From: Nephrocerus scutellatus
Taxonomy: Eukaryota; Arthropoda; Insecta; Diptera; Pipunculidae
Direction: 5' to 3'
NCBI GenBank assembly: GCA_947095585.1
Contig: OX352763.1
Coordinates: forward strand, 41,466,010-41,530,009
Length of the DNA: 64,000 nucleotides
Below are positions 11,601 to 22,495 of the stretch, piece by piece. The notes under the pieces were generated by a model. It ran no database searches, was not told where the DNA came from, and was given only the letters and a program-made list of their open reading frames with translations. Position numbers and translations under genes: made by a program. Position 1 is the stretch's first letter. Each line of letters opens with the position of its first letter.

Positions 11601-14600
11601 AAAATGCCAGTTTTGATGAAATTGATTTCGAACTAACAGAGCAAGATCGTTCGGCTGTAGATCGCTTAGTTGCTTTGGGATTTCCTGAAGACCTCGTAAT
11701 TCAAATATACTTCGCCTGTGATAGGAATGAAGAGCAATCTGCTGATATTTTGTTCTCCCAATCAGAAGGCAATGAATTGTAAGGAACTAAATCAAAAGTA
11801 TTCGCTGCAATTGTTAAAAAATAAAATGAATATATTATGAATCAATATTTTGTAATCAGTTAAAAAACCGTTTCTTTTACTTTTTACTGATAGTAAAAGG
11901 AAGATGAGCTCATTTTCAGTGTCTAGAGTTCTAGACTCTATTCTGTACGAACAATAATGACATTTGGGTTATGTTTGACACACCAGACCCTTTCTGGTGT
12001 TTTCCTGAAGAACAAACTTACGGCTCAATATTTAAACACCCTTACCACTTGGGTCATGGTGCACAATATTTTTACTTGCAAATTCATGAACATATAAAAA
12101 AGGCGGGTACATTTTTACCAACCAAAATTCCTTCCTTCCGTTTTTTTCCTAAAATGGTATGGAATGTTATGAAATGATTGTCATGAAAGAACTCTTAAAT
12201 AAACTTAATTTGATGGCTCCAAGCTCCAACCTAAGAGTAAATGGCGGAAAATAATGGGTTTTAATTGGGGAAGTGGGTATAAATCTCTAATATGTAGTGG
12301 AGAAGTTGGATTCTTCACTAGTTGATATACACAGTGTGGTCTACAGGAAAATATCCTACTTTTAAATGCCGGTATTTTGATAGAGCAAAAAGCTCATTAG
12401 TGAATTCCATTGCATCGTTGTATTAAGGTTAGTGGTGTCAAGTAAAACACTCGAAAATCACAACTGAGAGCTGTAAAAAGGCAAATCTTTCAACGTATTT
12501 GCAGATCACGTTTTTAACAAAAAAAAATACAATAATTCCGATAAGACAACTTTTTGCAATTGGTCGCTACTAAACTTTAAACCGTATTTCTTAGTTTCTA
12601 GATGTTTGCCGGAAGTGCTAAACACATTTGTCACCAATATTTGCTAAATTTGGATCAAATGCAATATACCAGAGGAAAAAATTAAAATTAACGTTCGCTT
12701 TAGAAGTCATAAAATTTTCATTTTTCTTTTCTTTTCTTTATGTCCTATATCCCCTTGTGTGTCCAAGGGCCTCTACTGCGCCAACGCGCCATCGCGTGCG
12801 GTTTCTGGCAGAGCTTCAGCTCTCTCCAACTCTTACACAATTGCCGTGACTCCTCCTCAACTGTTCTGTGCCATGTATTTCTCGGACGACCCGTTCTTCT
12901 ACCATCCTCAGATAACGGATTCCATTACATTGCGTAGTTTCCTATGGAGCTGTCGCCTTTTCGGAGTGTATGACCAATCCACTGCCACTTCCTCCTGACC
13001 CGCTCTCTGGTAAAGACGATGAGGATACGGTTAGGCTAGAAAATCCTTAAGATGTTCCGTATGCACCTATTTACGAACATTTGTAATCTTTTTGTGATGG
13101 TAGCTGTCACCTTCCAAGTGCTGCACCCATACAACAGCACAGATTCAACATTTAAACGGAACAGTCGCAGCTTAGTGTTTAAGCTGATCGGCCTTGCTGT
13201 CGTGTTCCATAGATCCTCTTCGCTCATGCGAGCTATGTGTTCTGCCCACCGGAGCCTACCGAGCTTAATTCTCTTCAGTATCGCAGTAACGCTCGTAGAT
13301 CATTATAGAGTCTCCAGAATCGTCCTTCCTCACATACGGAGCCAACAATTCTCCATAAGACTTTTCTCTCGAACGCGGCTAAGAGATCAGAATGCTTTCT
13401 ACTAAGCACCTCGAATCCATATGTAAGTACTGGTATGACCATTGTCTTATATATCAGCAGCTTGGATGTTATGGTTAAATTCCTGGATTCTTGATAGACT
13501 ATAGTAGGCTTTGTTGGCTTTAAACAACCGTGCAGGTATTTCTGGTTCCATGCTGTTATCGGCTGCTACAGTTGACCCGAGATAGTTAAAGGGTTACACT
13601 TTTTCAAATTCGCGCACCACTATTTTAAGTGCGGGACCAATGTTGGATCTTCAAGTCGCAGACGTAGCCACAATGTATGTACTTTGTTTTGCTCTCATTT
13701 ATGTGCAGCCCCAGATTTCGTGCCGCCTGCTCGATCTGGATGAAAGCTTCCTTCGGTCTCTACCAACGTTGTCAATATCGTCTGCGTAAGCCAGTATCTG
13801 AATGGACTTATAGAGGATTGTTCTCATCGCCGTTACGTCAGGGTTTCGGATCACTTTCTCCAACGGCAGGTTGAAGAGGACGCAGGCCAGTTCATCCCCT
13901 TGTCGGAGGTGTTGAATAAGCTTGATAATGATCCGGATATTTTTACTTGGCTTATAATTTTGGCCATGGTAAACCTACAGTCTTGTCAGTTATTTGGGAT
14001 ACCGAATTCTCTCATGGCTTTATAACGTTCTACTCTGGCTATACTATCATAGGCGGCTTTAAAGTCTATAAAAAGATGGTGTAGTGAGTTTTGAAACTCT
14101 AGACATTTTACCATCACCTGCCTAAGGGTGTAAATCCGATCAGTTGTTGATTTGCCTGGGATGAAGCCACCCTCACTTAAGCGTATGGGGCTATTCTGAC
14201 TTGAAGGATAGAGGAGAAAATCTTATACGCGGTACTCAACAACGTTATACCACGATAATTGCTGCAGGTTGTGATATCTCCTTACTTATGTATGGGGCAC
14301 AGGATGCCTCTTCGCCAGTCTTCTGGCATCGCTGCTTCCTCACATGCTTGCATTATTAGTTCATGAATTGCTTGGTGTATTGCGGGGCCTCCTGTTTTAA
14401 TCAGCTCCGCTGGGATACCATCAGATCCCGAGGACTTATTATTTTTGAGTCGATTTATCGCTCTGCTAACTTAACCTATGCTTGGTGGCGGCAGCATAGT
14501 GTGGTCTTCGGTCATTGGTGGAGCTTCCAATTCCTCAGTTAACTGGCCATTAAGCAACTCATAAAAGTGCTCTTCCCATCGCTCTAAGATGCCTTTGAGA

Positions 14601-17600
14601 TCGGCGATCAGATTACCCTCTTTGTCTTTGCAGTATGTGCAACGCGGTGTATATTGCGTCATGCCGCGGACTCTTTGGTAGAACTTCCGCGCCTGGTTAC
14701 TGCTGCTGCTTTCTTTCTCCGGTGAACTGTTTTTTTCATATCTTCTGAGCTCTTTATATTCATCTTCGCAGGCCCGCGTTCTATGAGATTGTCGCATTGC
14801 TCGGTACGCAACATTCTTACGGTCAGTCGCTAGCTTACATTCCAGTCGTTCCGATCTCTACGACTACTGCTTACGATGGAGTCAGCAGTATTAATGACAG
14901 TATTTTTAAGGCGTGTCCATTTCTCTTCTACGCCCGACATCTAAGCCCCAGGACTTGACCGTCCATCGCTTGACCGTAGTTGTTTCTATTCTATTCGTTG
15001 CGAAGGGCAGCCGTGTTGACTCGAATCTTATTCGCAGATGCTGTCTTTCGTGATTATTCAATCCGCGCTCGGAGCACCATACCAACAAGATAGTGGTCCG
15101 AGTCGACGTTGGCACCTCGGTACGTTCGTACCGTCACCAGGTTCGGGTTGTGGCGGCGGTCTATCTGGTTGCGAGTGGCTCCATCAGGAGATACCTAGGT
15201 GGTTTTGTGGATATTTTACGCGCAAACCTTGTACTCGCAACGGCCAAATTATTGCTTGTTGCCATCTCTATGACTCGTTGTCTATTGTCATTAGTGTTCT
15301 CGTGTAAGCTATGGGTGCCAATGTAGTGCCTGAATACTGGCTGCCTACCTGTTTTGGCATTCATATCCCCCAGAATGATTTTTACGTCATACCAAGGACA
15401 GGCATACACAAATGGAGGGGACCCACAATTTAATGCCGGATCCGAACGGAAAATTGAGAAGCTTTCCGTGACAAGTTATTACTCTCTGACTTTTGTCAGA
15501 CTTTCGCGAGAGGTGGGGCACTGTGAAAAATACTTTTGGTGTTACTGGGATCAGACTCAGAAGTCCATGCTCTTATCCACTGAGTCACGGCGCCCACCAT
15601 TTGTGTGCAAAAATATACGCTCAACACAAATTGTTGTGAGAAGCCAGGCCTTGGGCCGCAATGGTCTATCGCGCCGATAGATTATATTATAAGGAAAGGC
15701 ATGGAGTTCCCGTTCGACTGATATAAATAGTTCTTCGTTTTCATCATCTGGGGAATCCTCTGTAGGTGCGTGAACGTTTATGAGGCTTATGTTTTTAAAT
15801 CTGCTCCTCACGCAAAGGGTGCGTAGCCGTTCATTTACTGCTTTTAAGCCGATAACGGTGGGTTTCATTCTTTTGCTGACAAGAAACCCCATCCCGAGCA
15901 CATGATGTCTTGCCTGACAGCTGTAATATATGGTTTATTCTGGTTTTTGTAAGACACCATTCCCCGTTCACCGCATCTCCTGAATTTCTGTTATGTCGGC
16001 ATTATATTTGGACAGCGTATCGGCTAGCTGCTGTGCAGGTCGAGCTCTATGCAGTGAGCGTACGTTCCATGAGAAAATTCTTAAATCGTTTAGCCGTTTT
16101 TGTGGCCGTGGTCGTCGTCGTTCATCAGTGTATCCGAGGCTGATTTGGGGTTCCGTAATATGGTTTTTTACGGGCGAGGTTATTGGCCTCGCGCCAACCT
16201 TAGTTTGAAGGTACTAGTCCGATCCTTTCGCTTTTCCTGTATTGGAGGAAAATTACCAGCGGCCACCACGTGGAGGTTTGATCGCACTTCCACCAGTCAG
16301 TCATTCGCCCTACTGTGCTAATGGCTGACCGCCTCATTGGATCTACACATGTGTATAAAATTTGAATAAAATCTAGTAATTTTAAAAAAAAAAATTTTAT
16401 AGACCCCCGGGCCCGCTCGATCACCTGAAAATTTTTACAAAAAGTGTTGTCCATCGGAGATACACATGTATAAAATTTAAAGAAAACAGGGTTAATATTA
16501 AAAAAAATTATTTGGGCACCCTTTGGCCCTGAGGACTAAGGGGCCTCACCGGAAATACACATGTGTTCATATGTTTCAAAAAATTGGGCTTTGAGAATGC
16601 GGTTATAAATGGATCACAAGATTCCACGACAGACAGACAAACAAACACGCCAAGTTAATATAAAGAATTTAAAAATGTTTGTTTGCTCATTATGTTGGAA
16701 ATTAATACAATCCTGTAAGTCTTAAGTATTCAGTTTTCCCATTGTAAGAGTACCATCACATTAAAGTGAGTGGAACGCATTCCATTTCAAGCGAACACGA
16801 CAATAATCACGACATCCCTGTCACTTTGTAAAGCTTATCCATTGTTTTGGTTACGGGTTTGGATTGAGCAAATATGAAAGACCATGAGATTTAATTAAGA
16901 ACTTTAACCTAAAACCATTGCAACTTTCCAATTTTTTCGAAGTATGACGTTATTTGTAACAATAAACGTGCTTAAGATCCAGGCTAACTTTGTCTAAAAT
17001 AAATTTAGAAAAAACAGATACCAACGAAAACGAATCTCATTTAGTTATTTTCTTTTATTTTACCATGCAGGTTCATAAATTTTATCCACGTAGTAGATAT
17101 CCATTGCAGGTACGAATTTCCTACTTTAAAAAAATATTTATTGTAAATTGCAAAAACGCAAGCTTTTATTAATTTGCATTGCATTATTTCATTATCGATA
17201 AAAACTCAGTTCAAAAAAACATATTCAAAACCATTTCAGAATTTTTAACGCTTTTAGGAAAAGGGTCTAAGTTATTTATTGGTTGCTTGGGTGAATTGTT
17301 GCCATTAGGAATGATCTTTAGATGCTTTTGATTAGCTTGAATTTGTTTTTATTAAGAAAAACCGTCACAAATTTTATTATTAAAAGTAAATCGTTTTCCT
17401 TTTAGATCGCAACATATTGCTGCCATATGATGGTGGTCAAGAACAGCCATATGCGACCGCAATCAAAACAAGCCTGCGGCCGTCCAAAAACCTTCCAGAT
17501 GTTCTCAGCATCTCCAACAGAAGCGCTTCATCTTCGTCCCAGCAACAAAGCAATAACCATCAAATCGATAGCAAACCTCTTACAAATGTCCAGAAAATTG

Positions 17601-17887
17601 CACAAGATTTCCAGAATATGCCAAAGTTCCACATGACTCTGACGCCGGGTACAAATCGGCGAAATCAGCATTTCGTTGCCCCACCGATCTACACAGCTCC
17701 AAGTAAAACAAATTCACAACGATTAATGACGGGGTCGGCGACCGCTTCATTAGCAACACCAGAGTTTGATGATTGTGAATTGGATATGCGAGGTGCCACG
17801 GCATTGCCAACCGATTCCGGGTCTGATCATTCGGGTGGATCTGATGAAACCGTTAAAATCGATGACATCGAGTACGCCGATGCTTAG
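5621..17887 (+). CDS. Single-pass membrane protein, beta-helix-like ectodomain, YxxP-rich tail (5' incomplete)
   Basis: Exons: 5621-5885, 5966-6108, 6169-6354, 6426-6529, 6646-7865, 17406-17887. They give 2,400 nt in phase, or 799 residues to the TAG. The first visible exon opens at an acceptor (ttgcag), so the signal-peptide exon lies further upstream. The ectodomain consists of short repeated strands rich in I, V and N (for example FVDCTIGTVNGGTFDVITIN), like right-handed beta-helix or degenerate leucine-rich repeats. It ends in a cysteine-rich cap (PCNCNTTWL ... SESYC). One transmembrane helix follows (IFISVAGIVTLAILGIIALI, about 7189-7248). The tail has a Gly/Ser linker and YAEP, YAEP, YASP, YTEP and YTAP motifs. 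The last 9.5 kb intron hosts the Rad23-like gene and LINEs. It is paralogous in layout to the gene at 29709. I do not recognise a named orthologue; membrane signalling or adhesion is inferred. A poly(A) signal lies near 18392. Confidence 0.85.
7866..8707 (+). other. Start of long intron, no gene
   Basis: This is intron sequence of the receptor gene. A short C-rich stretch at about 7980-8060 repeats 'cactgacc' several times. The remainder is AT-rich and no coding sequence was seen. The frame at 8120-8308 is low-complexity and not called. Confidence 0.6.
8708..10290 (-). mobile_element. LINE family A, internally deleted copy
   Basis: Reading from 10290 downwards: the end of an endonuclease domain (NQIDHVVISRRFRSCLLDVR and RNRRGADMG), the linker, a scrap of reverse transcriptase around 9570-9760 (FIDFEKAFDSV-type sequence), the region after the YADD box at 9240-9560, and the family 3' end (NYAMQWNPLSQ-like blocks, 8723-8914), finishing 'gggatataggacataag'. 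Frames are broken throughout and much of the reverse transcriptase has been lost near 9770. Confidence 0.75.
10847..11782 (+). CDS. Rad23-like ubiquitin shuttle protein, intronless
   Basis: One uninterrupted frame of 311 codons with the full Rad23 layout: ubiquitin-like domain (1-74), UBA1 (about 116-155, MGYPESEVRAAL), XPC-binding/STI1-like domain (about 189-246, TLQFLRNDHRFDNTRRLIQQ) and UBA2 (about 264-305, VALGFPEDLVIQIYFACDRN). Rad23 proteins carry polyubiquitylated substrates to the proteasome and bind XPC in DNA repair. The ATG at 10847 is chosen because MKLNIKTLDMKSLTIDIDD matches the usual start of the fold; an in-frame ATG at 10790 would add 19 residues. A poly(A) signal (aataaa) lies at about 11819. 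It sits within the last intron of the receptor gene on the same strand. The absence of introns suggests a retrocopy. The intact frame argues that it is functional, and testis expression is common for such fly retrogenes (inference). Confidence 0.9.
   Translation: MKLNIKTLDMKSLTIDIDDSKTVHDLKVQLSQIRDIKLSAEQQHLIYAGVVLSDNDRLQSYNIQENKFVVVMRKKSTSASSTSAKESDQIEETQSAILIDDSSPALVERSLQSTANEDLVSQITNMGYPESEVRAALEASFNNPNRAIQYLIEGIPCSTSVTTGPSQHAVQQSSTFPPPPTREGSPISRPTLQFLRNDHRFDNTRRLIQQNPELLHGVIAQISQTNPSLFSVISQNQEEFLQILNEPLGEEENASFDEIDFELTEQDRSAVDRLVALGFPEDLVIQIYFACDRNEEQSADILFSQSEGNEL
11830..12734. other. Intron sequence, no gene
   Basis: AT-rich sequence downstream of the Rad23-like gene. No coding or repeat signal was recognised. 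The frame at 11971-12177 has no family resemblance. Confidence 0.5.
12735..13195 (-). mobile_element. LINE family A, 3' end fragment
   Basis: The minus strand encodes ISLNTKLRLFRLNVESVLLY, then KRLQMFVNRCIRNILRIF, and further on degraded versions of the same 3' blocks as at 4263. It ends at 'aagggcctctac' and 'ggatataggacata' on the tail side. At about 13196 it is fused directly to a different LINE family. Confidence 0.75.
13196..16330 (-). mobile_element. LINE family B, near full length, dead
   Basis: Reading down from 16330: a 5' segment shared with 22870-23110; an APE-type endonuclease (MGFLVSKRMKPTVIGLKAVN at 15900 and KIILGDMNAKTGRQPVFRHY at 15380); a linker (QARKFYQRVRGMTQYTPRC, about 14700); a reverse-transcriptase box A (HHLFIDFKAAYDSIARVERY, about 14080); and a C-terminal part with RKHSD and FERKVLWRIVGSVCEEGR (about 13400). 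The frame is broken many times. A SINE interrupts the endonuclease at 15406-15690. It lies inside the receptor gene's last intron, antisense to it. Confidence 0.8.
15406..15690 (-). mobile_element. SINE inserted in LINE B, with target-site duplication
   Basis: Flanking 12-bp direct repeats aaggacaggcat (15394-15405) and aaggaaaggcat (15691-15702) differ at one base and mark the insertion. On the minus strand the element has a 'ggcgcgatagaccattgcgg' head of about 95 bp. A tRNA-like part follows, with GGGCGCCGTGACTCAGTGG (A-box-like), a weak B box, and an end in 'ccatttgtgt'. The LINE frame resumes on the other side with YACPWYDVKIILGD. Confidence 0.75.
16331..16680 (+). repeat. ~120-bp monomer repeat, two to three units
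   Basis: Two 'acacatgtgtataaaatttgaa' boxes with gggcccgctcg and ggcaccctttgg patches, then the family end 'ttgagaatgcgg', 'aaatggatcacaagattcc', a cagaca patch and 'aagttaatataaagaattt'. It abuts the 5' segment of LINE B. Confidence 0.8.
16681..17405 (+). other. End of long intron, no gene
   Basis: AT-rich intron leading to the acceptor 'ttccttttag' at 17396-17405. The frame at 16990-17172 has no recognisable features. Confidence 0.5.
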
Positions 17888-18600
17888 CTGGGGGCCAACA
17901 ACCCATAGTATAAGCCACATTCATATGTAAATTTGAGGTGGCCAGTCCAAAGCTTTTTGTTTTTGCTTTTCAATTGAGTTTTGTTTTTAGTTATTTTTGT
18001 TTTTATTGATTTTAACAGGCTTGTGATTATTTATATTATTATTATTATTATTATTATAATTATTTTTATGACACAATTAATACACCACCAACAACGTAAA
18101 AGGCATTTTTTAATAGAATAGCAATGAAAAATATCAACGAAGTAAAACTAGATTTTTTAAGATTAAAAAAAAATATTAATCGAGTGATAAGCCTAAAAAC
18201 AATATTTGTTAAAATTTTTAAGCAGTCTATAATTAATTTAGGGTCGACTTGTATTGTATTATATTGTAAATATTTATACACTTGAATAATTTTTAATACA
18301 CTAGCAGTTAATTTAAGATTTAATTTAAATTGCAATGTAAAAATGTGTCAACTTTTTTGTCATCAAAGGAGACAGACAAATTCATCAAAACAATAAATAC
18401 TGATGCATAATATTTAAACTGAATTTTTGATTTTGTTATTATTTCAAATCAGACAACTTTACAAACCTCAAAATGACTTTCTTTAAAAATGAATATTAAG
18501 GCCACAAATCTTGCTTTTGCGTCAGCGATGCCAGCCCTCGAAATATTTATTTACTAAACTTCCAAAATATGCTTAGTAACTGACGATAACGCTGCGTTGA
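17888..18600 (+). other. 3' UTR and spacer
   Basis: This follows the receptor stop codon. It contains an ATT microsatellite at about 18030-18065 and a candidate poly(A) signal 'caataaatac' near 18392. No further coding sequence was seen. Confidence 0.55.
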
Positions 18601-18689
18601 TTGATCAAAGGTTTTCAGTTTATTCCTTCTCGATTCAAGATTGATTTTGATAAATTTTCATTATTTATGGTGCGTGTCATTGGTTGCTT

Positions 18690-18935
18690 ACATAGTAAAG
18701 AGAGAAATATTGCTACTGCTCGACCCAATATTGAGGACATTTTAAAAGCAATTAAAAAAATTAAAGTGCATCAAATGTCCCGGTTCCGACCAACTTAGCA
18801 TCCGGAATCTTTAAATGCACTCGTCCTTTTCTGGCATCTGCACTAACGCCAGACGAGAAGCGTGGTTACGCTGGATAAATTTAACACTTAACCTCCTCTT
18901 CGTTCATTCCGAAAGAGCCTTTGATATGATATAAT
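18690..18935 (+). mobile_element. LINE reverse-transcriptase fragment
   Basis: Encoded scraps include RPNIEDILKAIKKIKVHQMS, a frameshifted LLASALTPDEK-like piece, and LLFVHSERAFDMI. The last corresponds to reverse-transcriptase box A (FVDFERAFDSI type) with the catalytic aspartate replaced by histidine. It is joined by deletion and not functional. Confidence 0.6.
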
Positions 18936-18969
18936 AAAATTACCAAATTTCAATAGAAAGTTGTTGATG

Positions 18970-19550
18970 TGTTGAAAATTTGCAGAAAATCGGGCTAATT
19001 TTTAAAAAATGTATATGGGCCTTGGGGCCCTCAGGGCCCGTTCACTCCAAAAATTTTACAAAAAGTCTTGTCCATTGGAGATACACGTGTGTTTAAATTT
19101 TGAAGAAATCGGGCTTATTTTTAAAAAAAATTTATATGCCTTCTAGGTCCTCAGAGCCCGTTCACTCCATCGGAGATACAGATGTGTATAAAATTTGAAG
19201 AAAATGGAGTAATTTGTTAAAAAAATTGGTATGGGGCCTCAAGACCCCCGGGCTTTTTAAAAAATTTGTATAATGCGTCACGAACCCGTGACCCGGGATC
19301 TCCAAAATTTTTACAAAAAGTGTTGTCCATCGGAGATACACATGTACATAAAAATTGAAGCAAAAAAGAAGAAATTTTGTAAAATATTTGTATGGGAGCA
19401 CCCCGATCCCGAGGCCCAATGGACCACAAATTTTAATAGAAAGTGTTGTCATCGAAAATATGCATGTGTGCAAGCTTTGGGAAGTCGGTTAAAAATTGAT
19501 TGCAATATTCCACGACAAAGCGACAAAGGTTAAATAAATAAAATAAAAAT
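18970..19550 (+). repeat. ~120-bp monomer repeat, about four units
   Basis: This is the clearest array of the family. Units begin 'tttgaagaaaatcggg', then an A/T run, a GC patch (gggccc and variants), 'aaaatttttacaaaaagtgt' and 'tccatcggagatacacatgt'. It ends with the unique tail 'gttaaaaattgattgcaata', 'ttccacgacaaagcgacaaa' and 'ggttaaataaataaaa'. Confidence 0.85.
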
Positions 19551-19609
19551 TTTGAATTTTTTAATCGAATCTACTACTACTACGATAAATATTTGTTTTA
19601 AAATAATAT

Positions 19610-20525
19610 CCACTTTTACACGCTTCATACGTGCCAAACGCGACTTGCGACACGCGTCTCACGCGTATCTCAGAAATGCTCTACAAGACTAAGGTGCTCA
19701 CAAAATTCAGCTCTTTGGCTCGTGTGAACGGTGGTTAAATAGGGCCTCAAATAAGTCGAAACACCTTTACCACGCATCACACGCGCCACATTCTCCAGAT
19801 GCGGGATCTCAGTGATGCTATACAAGACAAGCTGCTTATAAAATTTGAGCTCTTCATATCTTGTGATGGGTGATTAAAAAGGAGCTCAGAGAAGTCGAAA
19901 AAAAAACACTTTTCCACGCATCATACACGCCTCGAGCAAATCGTGACACGCGTCATAAATGCCCTACAAGACTAAACTGCTCACAAAGCCCTTCAAGAAT
20001 TTAAAACAAACAGACATCAAGTTAAATAAAAGTTTTAAAGTAAAAACACAGCCATCCATCACTGTATCAATTAGGGATAAGACAGAGCTGTGTTTTATCA
20101 GCATTACTCTTCCTGACTGTAGTCGACAGCGTCATGGTACAAAATAATATCGAAGCACCCAACGGCATCTAAGGCGCGTCTATTGAAGACAGCGATTTGG
20201 ACTACGCAGCCGACACCTGTCTCATTCTCATGTAACATACATTCGCCTGAATTGAAAAAAAACAGAGGTGTCTAACTAAAAAGTTTCAAATTGCCTGAAA
20301 TACAGTTAAAAATCTAACTTACGCACCAGTCACACGCGTCACACACGTCATACGTTCCACACGAGTCACATGCGTCATAGCGTCACACGCCACATAAAAG
20401 GCCGCTTCGAAATGTTTATGCGATTTAGTAGCGCACAAAATTTCAGCTCTTCAGGTGAAATGTGGTTAGATAGGACCCCAAAGAAGTCGAAAAAAAAAAC
20501 ATTTTCCACGCATCACACGCGAGAT
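19610..20525 (+). repeat. CACGCG-rich tandem repeat, ~150-bp unit, interrupted
   Basis: Units contain 'cacgcatcacacgcg', 'atgctctacaagactaa', 'ctgctcacaaaattcagctc', a 'ggtggttaaatagg' block and 'ctcaaagaagtcgaaaaa'. They lie at about 19610-19780, 19780-19920, 19920-19990 and 20330-20525. The third and fourth are separated by about 340 bp that include a LINE scrap. Confidence 0.75.
20130..20232 (+). mobile_element. Reverse-transcriptase box fragment
   Basis: A frame reads IEDSDLDYAADTCLILM, which looks like the YADD-box region of a LINE reverse transcriptase with the first catalytic aspartate changed to alanine. It is embedded in the interruption of the CACGCG array. Confidence 0.45.
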
Positions 20526-20529
20526 TACG

Positions 20530-22009
20530 TTACTCCTCTTTTATTTTTATTGCTTTAGAATATGCAATCAAAATTTGCTTGAAATGCAACAAAACATTCA
20601 TAAATAAAATATCTATTTTTTCTGAATAGAAGCAACCACAGAATATTAGCACACCTTTTTAACGGCCTAAATTTCAAATGAAAATTTCACGGACGTTTGC
20701 ATTTTTTACCATGTTTTCCATCATTGTGTCGCTCGCCAGTTTAATACTAAAACGCAAATGTAATTGAGAAATTAGCATAAATCAGAAGATATGCATAAGT
20801 AATGCATAATTATATGTACACTTAATAATATTTATTTAGTAATCATTTGCTGCGTACATGTCTACGAGTGTGTACAATGTGAGAGCCTGGTCTGTGTGTT
20901 TAATATTTTAAGCACAGCAAATAAAACCGAGTTATACACAGTAAAGGTATAAGTATATTTACGCTGTTTGATACATTACAACTATTTGCTAAAAATTTAA
21001 TGGGTTAAGAGCTAACAAGTTGCCCAGTCTATGTACTCTTATGGTTTTGAGTGCACAAAACGTTACGATAGCTACGGAAATTAAGCAATTTACACTTGCA
21101 CCTTTGCGTACACATGCTGAACTTCTGAAGCTGCTGTTTGCCAGTATGGCCATACATATGTTGGAAGTTATGACAATGCTAGTTGTACTATCAAGTCACA
21201 AAAAGTGAAAATTTGGTTTATTTTTTTACATGTCCTACGCTAGTAACACCCAGAGAAAATGTTCATAGTAAGGATCAAAAAATGTCCTAAATGGCAAAAC
21301 CTAGCGACTTAACACTCTTCAATTCGACTGCGAATATAACTTGCATAATGACGCAATTAACCCCCGATTTAGGCAGATAATTCTATGAAATATTTTAATA
21401 ACAACGATAAAGTTTAACATTTTAAATTTTTTTGTATTTTTCGTTATTTTAATTTTCAAACAAGCTTGGAAAGCATAATTAAATAAAATCATAAAAAATA
21501 TTTCTTTGGATGTTATCGCATAAAAGACACAAGTTATTTTTAAAATACATATATAACATTATCACAATAATTACCATTTTCAAAGTTATTCGGAGAATAT
21601 TTGGAAAACATGTATTCGCTTACTTAACCAATCGACTATAAATGAAACTCATTTCATCGGTCTGCAATAAGACAAATCAATCAATTCGTCAAAGACTTCA
21701 TTCATAGCGAAAATTGCTTTACTATATGCAATGCGGTATCATAAACAAAACATAAATTATGGTTTATCATCTCAATCTATGCAAGTGGCAATGGCCCAAG
21801 TTTGAAATAAACGTGCAACCCGAGAACACGAGAGCGAGAGTCAACAGAAAATTCCAGACAGTGTTCAAAACTGTTGTTTGTAATTTACTAAAATGGTCAA
21901 TTTTTTAACAATTGTTTATATAGGCACATAAATAATGATACGAGAACGAGATTTTTACACTTTCTAATGCTAGGCAAAGCGTATGCACATGCTAAGGGCA
22001 TTAAGGGGA
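20530..22009. other. Intergenic, AT-rich
   Basis: No coding sequence, tandem array or transposon was recognised. Short frames (for example 21020-21208) lack any family signal. Confidence 0.5.
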
Positions 22010-22495
22010 AGAAATAAAAACAACCCATAAAAATTAAAAATGTTTATGTAAATTCTTTAATAACCAAAAGTTCCACTATAAATGCTTAAAAATAAAAACA
22101 CATTGAAGCACTGTAACCGAACCACAAACAACCCCAATCGTAAAGCAGCGCTGCATACAGCGCATCAGCGCACACAGAACACAGTCATTATACCAGTAGT
22201 ATGGCTTGATCTGATGACGCTATATGACCCCGTGGCCCGATCACTAGCAGCTAACAGAAAGTGTTCTCACCGCAAATACAAAATATGCAAATTTTAAAAA
22301 AAGTTGGTTAAAAATTGATTGCAAGATTACACGACAAACAATGAGTCAAACACGGACACGCGAAGTTAATAGAGAATTGAAAAAAACCACCAACAAAATT
22401 GATACACAATGTGCAAAGATTGGATAAAATCGGGTACCATTTTAAAAAAAAATTTGGGAGCGCCCTTATCCTGATCACTCTAACATTTTTATACA
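22010..22495 (+). repeat. Long form of the ~120-bp monomer repeat
   Basis: It opens with a segment ('aaaaatgtttatgtaaatt', 'taataaccaaaagttccac', 'cgtaaagcagcgctgc', then cagcgca/cacacag repeats and 'gatctgatgac') shared with 50020-50260. The family body and tail follow ('attgattgcaagattacacg', 'gcgaagttaatagagaattg'), then a partial extra unit at 22400-22495. Confidence 0.75.

Noticed and set aside
18066..18335. 89-codon minus-strand frame downstream of the first receptor
   Set aside because: It is an AT-driven open frame in the 3' UTR, composed of I, L, N and K with no family signal.
21020..21208. 62-codon plus-strand frame in the intergenic region
   Set aside because: No domain, no splice partners, and codon use looks like random AT-rich sequence.
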